The translations under genes and the position numbers were made by a program. From Glossina fuscipes (lineage: Eukaryota > Arthropoda > Insecta > Diptera > Glossinidae): a DNA stretch of 64,000 nucleotides. The notes under the pieces are model-generated. The model was not told the origin of the DNA, made no database searches, and saw only the letters and a list, made by a program, of their open reading frames with translations. Of the stretch, positions 58,127-64,000 are shown one piece after another; position 1 is the stretch's first letter, and each line of letters starts with the position of its first letter. The stretch is from positions 2,651,939 to 2,715,938 of the forward strand of contig NW_023998432.1 in assembly GCF_014805625.2 (NCBI RefSeq), given 5' to 3'.

Positions 58127-59589
58127 CCAAGGACCGCGAATATTGAAAATAAAATAAAGATCGGAATATATTTTCGATCACTTCTCAAACAACGCCTCAC
58201 TTTAAAAGATGTTTATATGAATATGTGAATTAAGCAAAGTGACGTAATGTATTTAATGGTGGTCCGGGTCCGACAATCATGCTTATACTTACACTCAAAA
58301 AACATTTTAAAGCAATTGAGAATCGCTGGGTTTTTAAATAGATAAAATATATAATGTAAACAAATGTAGTGATGACAGAGGTATCAGATTAGAACAAAGT
58401 GTGTAGGCGCACCTGTATATCAGTTCGCTTCAATTCAATATGATTGCGTCTGGTATTAAAAAAAAACTAAACCCGTTTAACCTGCACGTGATGTTCAGAT
58501 ATTATAATTGTAAAGATGATATAAATTGTATTTCAAAAGCTTATCTCACTTATTATTGCACTTGAAATCACTCACTGTCTCTATATCTCTCTGATGCGAC
58601 GATTTCATACTTTCTCTAATCAAATTCCATTTTCGGGATGAATTCCAAGGTAATTGATATTATTGTTATGTTTCTATATTGTTTTCATTAAGTGTACATG
58701 TCTGTACTTGTATGTTCGAGCAACATTTGTGGCGACATATTGGTGAACTCAGAATCAAACGAAGAGAAAGGGGAAGTGGGAGGGCGGATATAACAAAATT
58801 TAACTTACTCTCCTTGTAAAGGTAATAGTCGTGACTTCCATAAACTACATAATTTCTTGATCTTGGTCTTGAACCTAAAATGTCTCATGAACGCACACCT
58901 ACTGTTGTACTTAAATAACTCTCGTCAAAGTTAACATACACTGCTAAAACTTAGCAGATCTATTCTCAGTCAAAAAAAAAAAAAAGTGGACGAAAATTTT
59001 CAGTAAGCAATCTCAGCAGCATTCATATAAGAATGTATTTGAAAAGTCATTGTAGATGCTGGCCACGTACTTGGCGGAAAACTTCCGAAATTATTCAACT
59101 CAACGACGGCTTGTTTATTCCATAAACTCATCTGACAACAGACAACATATCCAATTTGCAATTAGGTACTACTTGATATGTAAACATCGAGTTAAAAGTT
59201 AGTGAAAATATTTCGTAAATCCGTTTAGAAAATACTTCATAATTTTTAAGTATTAGTTCGAGAGCGATCAACTTAAAGTGATTGTACTCATCATCGAAAT
59301 CGATTTGCATTTGCATTTAGTACACTACAAAATATGACTCAAACTTCCTGTCGAGTATACACATTCTTAATCAAGGTAAAATTACTTATCGATTTAGCCA
59401 AATCTGCTCCTCCGTCTGTTTTTTAAAATGGTGCAAAAAATACTCCATCCTCTGCCTTATATCTGGCCAAAATTAGAGTATAACACGTATGTTCTGTGTG
59501 GAGGCGATCAATCGCATACAGTGAAAGGCTCAGCTACTCATGGGCGACGGAAGGACGTCAAGAACTCTCGATTAATTCAGGGCTAGTTT

Positions 59590-59836
59590 TCTACAGGGAT
59601 GAAAGAGATAAGTCCGTCAATTGAACTATTCAACAAGACTACATGTCTTTCTCATCCACTCTTCCTCGAGGTCCCTGCATACCGCGCAACACACAACCAT
59701 CATTTTTCCTGCCATACCAGGTGCCTCCATTTCCAAGTCGAACGGTTACAAATACTATTCTCTTACTCCACTCTTCTCTTCCTATAACCCCACGTACAGA
59801 GGACACCCTCTTAGTGGCTGGTCAAAAAAAAAAAAG
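59590..59836 (+). repeat. A-tailed retroelement-like 3' end (2)
   Basis: Pyrimidine-rich sequence ending GGACACCCTCTTAGTGGCTG GTC and a run of 12 A at 59825-59836. Compare 57617-57650. Open in all three plus frames but without family motifs. Confidence 0.4.
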
Positions 59837-59883
59837 GGTATATGAAACGTGTACTAGGTTCAATTAGATGACCAGTATAAAGA

Positions 59884-59950
59884 TGGTCTCGACCGAATAG
59901 CTGATACTGTAGACGCTTTAGCTCTTCAGATACTACATTGGTCGAGACCA
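59884..59950. repeat. Short inverted repeat TGGTCTCGACC / GGTCGAGACCA
   Basis: Exact 11-bp arms at 59884-59894 and 59940-59950, 45 nt apart. Confidence 0.6.
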
Positions 59951-60412
59951 AAAGTCATTCATCATCAATCAGTCATATTGTTGCTTTATATACGCCACTG
60001 GATAGACCATACGCTTGAGGTATAGAAAAAGCGACTGGTCAAAGGCTTAAGCTTCATTCGGAAGAGGCTTGCAAATCTGCTGCAAAATCACCTCTAGTTT
60101 GCATTTCGGTAGATGCTTTTAAATATTAAATATGAGCGTAAACCTCTTACGTCGGTCGGTCGTAAGTTAAACTAATTCTATATACTTTCAATTAACTACA
60201 TTACAACGTAATTAAGCATGCAAACGCGCTTACAGTGGCTACAAAATTGGAATCTTAATATCTACTAGAAATTGATTGAAAAATTTGGCAAATATTTTTG
60301 TCTAAAAAAATACTAACAATAATAAAACGAAAAACAAATGATTTTTGTATATTTACTAGGAGAGACAAGGGTCCAAATTTTATCATTTTTTTGCCTTTAA
60401 ATTTTTTTATAG

Positions 60413-60592
60413 GTGTTGCGGATGGTGTTGGCGGTTGGCGTAGTTATGGCATCGATCCTGGCGAATTCTCATCATTTCTTATGAAAACCTGCGAACGTTT
60501 AGTTCATTGTGTTAATTTCAATCCGCAACGACCAGTTAATCTCCTAGCTTATAGTTATTGTGAATTGTTGGAACAAAAGAAACCCATTTTAG
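60413..60592 (+). CDS. PPTC7-type PP2C phosphatase, coding exon 2
   Basis: 180-nt exon between acceptor TTTTTTATAG and donor GTAAGTAC, keeping phase 1 on both sides. It encodes [40 protein letters not shown], then [27 protein letters not shown] is the PP2C metal-binding motif whose Asp binds the catalytic Mn/Mg ions. The next exon, expected to start near SSTAC, was not found before 64000, so the gene runs off the window. Confidence 0.96.
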
Positions 60593-61314
60593 GTAAGTAC
60601 CTCTTTAAGAATACCTAACACTTATTATATCAGTTTATGAAATATTTTTCCGAGAACATTTGCCTTTACATGTATGCATGCGATGCACGCTCCAGCATTA
60701 ATAATTAGATTTGTTTGTTATCATCATCATCGTCATCATCGATGCCTTACGAACGAACGATGTGCTGTAGTGCTGTGTATATTTCAACGGTTTTATTATA
60801 GTTCTAAACTGGTTTTCGAATTGAAATGAATCTTTTTAAAATGTAGAGTATAGAGCGTTGTATAGATTAAGGTAGGGATGATGTCTTTCTCTTATTATAA
60901 GTTTACACGAGAGTTTAACACTTTGGCCGTTACACTGATAACAAGGTGTTTTTATTTGTATGCGCGATTTTTGTTGTTGATCTTCAGTTTTGTGTATCTG
61001 TGTGTATGTGGTTTTGTTATAAAATTCACGTGGGTTTGTATATATTTTGTCCTGTTCTAACGTAATTGATAACAAAAATATATCTGTGTGTTTGTGCGTG
61101 TGCGTGTTTGTGTGACAATTTATTATTCATATTGACGTAGTACTTAATTCAGATTTCAATTGAATGTTTTGATGATTTGAAACAAAAAAAAAAGAAAAAG
61201 GAAACATAATAAAGATTTGTTTTGATTTTTCGCATTCTTTTGTTTTCATGAACTATTCACTTTTGTTTTTCTATTTTCTTTCTTGATTTTTTCTTTTCTT
61301 TTCTTTTCGTTTTC

Positions 61315-61347
<33 letters not shown>

Positions 61348-64000
61348 CATTGGCTCTCAGCCAAAGTTTATTTAAAAATGTTCAAACATACAAACACATC
61401 TCGCATGCAAAGCAAAGACACATTTTTGATGGGACACCATATGGTAAATGTGTTATTTTTAGAGCTGTATGTTAAGGCATTGTTTTATAAATAATAACAT
61501 TTAGCATTTATTTCGTCCTATGACCCTAAGGGCGGAATATTTATAGCGGCGCATACATCAACGATTGATGTTCACTTACTTTATTTCAATTTAAATCGAT
61601 TAAACTGCAAAAGTGCATCTCGACTTGTAAGCTTTAGGATTTCTAGTACTTGATCAACTACAATTTAGTATGGCCCTCAGAGGATTCATGAAGGTGCACA
61701 AGAATAGTTCCGGATTGCAAGAGAAACTCAAAAAATGATTCATTACAAGCCGTCTCCCATCAAATTAACCACTAACCTTCTTTTAGGCAGAATATATGTT
61801 ATGTGTAGGAAAGATAATAGGCATTTTGAGTCTATGCACATCATAGCAACACCAAAATTTTTTTTTGGTGGAATCATTATAAAAAATAAATCAACCATTT
61901 AAATTCATGTTAATCAGAAAGACTTAACATCTACGGATAAATGAATGGAGTGCGCGTCACTTTTTCCATATTAATGATGCTTAGCGATTTCTGGGCAAGT
62001 TCTGCCATAGGAACCGGACCGTAGTTGTGCTGAAAAATCATAATAATACGATGAGTTTTGGCGTATTGGCATCCTAACTATCGTAAGGCATCCATTGTTC
62101 ATCATTACTCAGCAGCAGTAAATGCTCTTTATTTGTCACAAAACCTGACATATATTTTTTGTTGGGTGAAGACATTTTCTGGTTGTCATATGTGTTGGTA
62201 TTATGATTGAGTTTTGTTACCAAACGGTCAAGCCTTAAAAGAAACCTAAGAAAAGAAGCTTAAGTAGGCATGTTATGTCCACTACATGCACGGTTAATAT
62301 ATTCTATGTATAAAATTCTGGAACTTAGTTGCATAATTAATGCAAGAATGCAACGTTTAATAATATGAATGGCAATGGAAGGAGAGGAAAAGGGAGTATG
62401 GATGAACAGCAAAACAGGGTGTATTCCTTTATTTAAACAGTTGATGAGAATGCAAGCAAAACGTATAATATACATGATGAACGAATAATAAATGATAATA
62501 CGCTGAATATAATCATCTGCATTGGCAATATTTATACGGGTTTTGGCTGAAAATAACCGACTTAAGAAAGAAACAAAACAGTTTACCTTTATAAATATTT
62601 TAATTTTTTTTTTTTAGACTTCTGATAGGTCTACATATTTCCCCCAACGGAATGCTCCCATTCCCTTCATTCAATCCAACCGGTATTCGGAGCATTCCTC
62701 TGCAAGTCAGCGAAAGTGATGACTTCCCTGATTTGACAAAATCGCTGTCCTCCGAGCACAACATTTTGTGATTAGAGAAATGAGAAAAATATGGGCATTT
62801 GGGACTAAATTAACTGTTAACATAGAACAGTGAATTTTTGCCATAACAATATGATGAAATATATTTTCTTCGTTTTCCTTGTGCCTTCAGCTCCTTGAAC
62901 GAGTTTTTCCTTTTTTCAGATAATCGACCAAAATACCTAAATAGCTACTTCACAAAACAGTCGCCATGATGTTCCTGATCGAAATAACAACTTTTGTCTT
63001 TTTTTCGTGCCAATTTTCCCTTCGCAATCTATTGTTTCCACTGGTTTTGTTTTCCGAATGTACTGGTGTATTCAAGTTTCCTCTACGCTAATTAATCGAC
63101 GCTTAAAGTGTGCCAATAAAATACCGGAACACGCACATAACGTGGGATCAGCGTTCTCATGCTTAGATCTTTACTCAGTGTGTGATTAACACATTCTTTG
63201 GAGCTACTGTTCTCTCTCGATTTTATCCGTTATCATGAAAAAACACTCGCACCGATTCAGTCAGACATTCAAGGGATGTCCTCTATTCACATAATGCAGT
63301 GACGGTCACAAAGACGTGAGGGAAGAGAAAGAAAGAAAGAAAGAAATATAGAAATGGCGGCTGAAGTCTAGTCGATGTGAGTTCAAAAGATAAATTTTAT
63401 ACTTTTACTGACTGAGCACTGACTATAGCTACGACAGAAGTAAACTCCATCGCACTCAGATTTGAACACTTGTGTCGATTACTCAAGCGGAAGCAAGCAA
63501 GCCTTGCTTCCTTACGGCGAATACGTAAGAATTTCAAAGTATTCTGTTAATTGGGAATGCTTCCGTTGGCCAATTGGAACTATTTTCACCCTGGAGTACT
63601 AAATTTTTGGATCATAATAACTATACTCTAAGTTCTAAATCGCAGTTCACGAGCTCACCACGGTGCACATTTCTCTTTGCTTTCAATTTTGTGGTATCTA
63701 ATTTTAAAATCAGTACGTGTTAAAAATTTTAAATAGCAATTTCTTAAGACTACTTGAGGCGAGGTTCATGTCCATTTTGAAACTTAATCAGTCATCCATA
63801 TCATATTGAAGGTTATATGAAGGTTTTTGTGCAAAGATAGCAAAGAGGCGGACAAGCGGAAATGCGGATACGTTTAAATGTAAGCGGATCTGTATCACAT
63901 ATATCTTATAAAGGTTGTATGAAGGAAAGTATGAAAGCCCGCCTTTCGATATTGGGGCTAACAAAAACTACATACGTTCGAAGGAAACCCAATCTCTCAT
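60593..64000. other. Second intron of the PPTC7-like gene, incomplete
   Basis: AT-rich, with a pyrimidine tract at 61285-61345 that ends in 30 consecutive T, a GAAA repeat at about 63323-63346 and a 9-bp-stem hairpin at 63489-63511. No further exon, RNA gene or recognisable transposon is seen. Confidence 0.6.
61285..61345 (+). repeat. Pyrimidine tract with T30
   Basis: Repeated TTTTC units followed by 30 T at 61316-61345, then AG at 61346-61347. It looks like a very strong acceptor tract, but the sequence after it has no phosphatase-like frame. Confidence 0.7.

Larger units (their letters stand above)
42830..60412 (+). other. 17.6-kb intron of the PPTC7-like gene
   Basis: Runs from donor GTATGTG (42830) to acceptor TTTTTTATAG (ending 60412). 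It contains a mariner, a core-deleted piggyBac, a mariner relic, dispersed repeats and A-tailed retroelement fragments. Between these, 42840-44179, 45466-46859, 48808-53900 and 54600-60300 show only AT-rich sequence and short unsupported open frames. Introns inside the other genes of this window are 53-75 bp. Confidence 0.9.

Noticed and set aside
61316..61347. T30 tract followed by AG as acceptor of the next phosphatase exon
   Set aside because: The sequence after it does not encode the expected SSTAC-type block and soon meets stops.
61900..63200. Possible mariner or Tc1 relic on the minus strand (a DEQW-like and a KPVETI-like fragment)
   Set aside because: The matches are isolated, in different frames and far apart; not enough to support a call without a profile search.

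Overview
The window is nuclear DNA from an insect, most likely a schizophoran fly. The recognisable genes are closest to fly versions, introns inside compact genes are 53-75 bp, the DNA is AT-rich, and the spacers carry the TATACCC...GTCCGTCCGTC dispersed repeat common in brachyceran flies. I cannot name the species; a calyptrate fly is a guess. There is no sign of bacterial, plasmid or CRISPR sequence.

Six conserved host genes can be read. They are a MOSC-domain mitochondrial amidoxime-reducing component (mARC, +, 5987-7117, start codon unclear), the R-SNARE Vamp7 (-, 8809-9663), the TFIID subunit Taf5 (+, 13086-15137), an INO80E-like INO80 complex subunit (-, 15213-16096), the tyrosyl-DNA phosphodiesterase gkt/Tdp1 with an N-terminal PBZ zinc finger (-, 39387-41425), and the first two coding exons of a PPTC7-type PP2C phosphatase (+, 42592-42829 and 60413-60592, running off the right edge). 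They are housekeeping genes for membrane fusion, transcription initiation, chromatin remodelling, DNA repair and mitochondrial metabolism. They share no pathway; their proximity is ordinary linkage.

The rest is largely transposon wreckage. Positions 1-4960 hold a 5' piece of a PHD-finger non-LTR retrotransposon (-), a decayed I-like element (-) and a Tc1-like relic (+). A TE island at 16.6-38.5 kb separates the INO80E-like gene from gkt. It contains a long copy of the PHD-finger element (+), an I-like element with RNase H (-), an R1-like element (-) apparently inserted into a second I-like element (-), a mariner relic, and an old PHD/FP-type non-LTR relic with a TAAA tail (-). From 21.3 kb rightward all non-LTR elements lie on the minus strand.

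The 17.6-kb first coding intron of the phosphatase gene holds two DNA transposons with both ends preserved. One is a 1286-bp mariner with identical 32-bp terminal repeats and one in-frame stop. The other is a 1940-bp piggyBac whose transposase has lost its catalytic core. The intron also has a second mariner relic, dispersed repeats and A-tailed retroelement ends.

Near mARC the terminal exon is duplicated with its frame intact (8239-8353), and its 3' flank is repeated again at 11.7-12.1 kb, pointing to local tandem duplication. I found no clearly new gene system. The best leads are the PBZ-Tdp1 architecture, the mARC exon duplication and start-codon anomaly, the nearly intact mariner, the core-deleted piggyBac with subterminal palindromes, and the one-sided orientation of the TE island.
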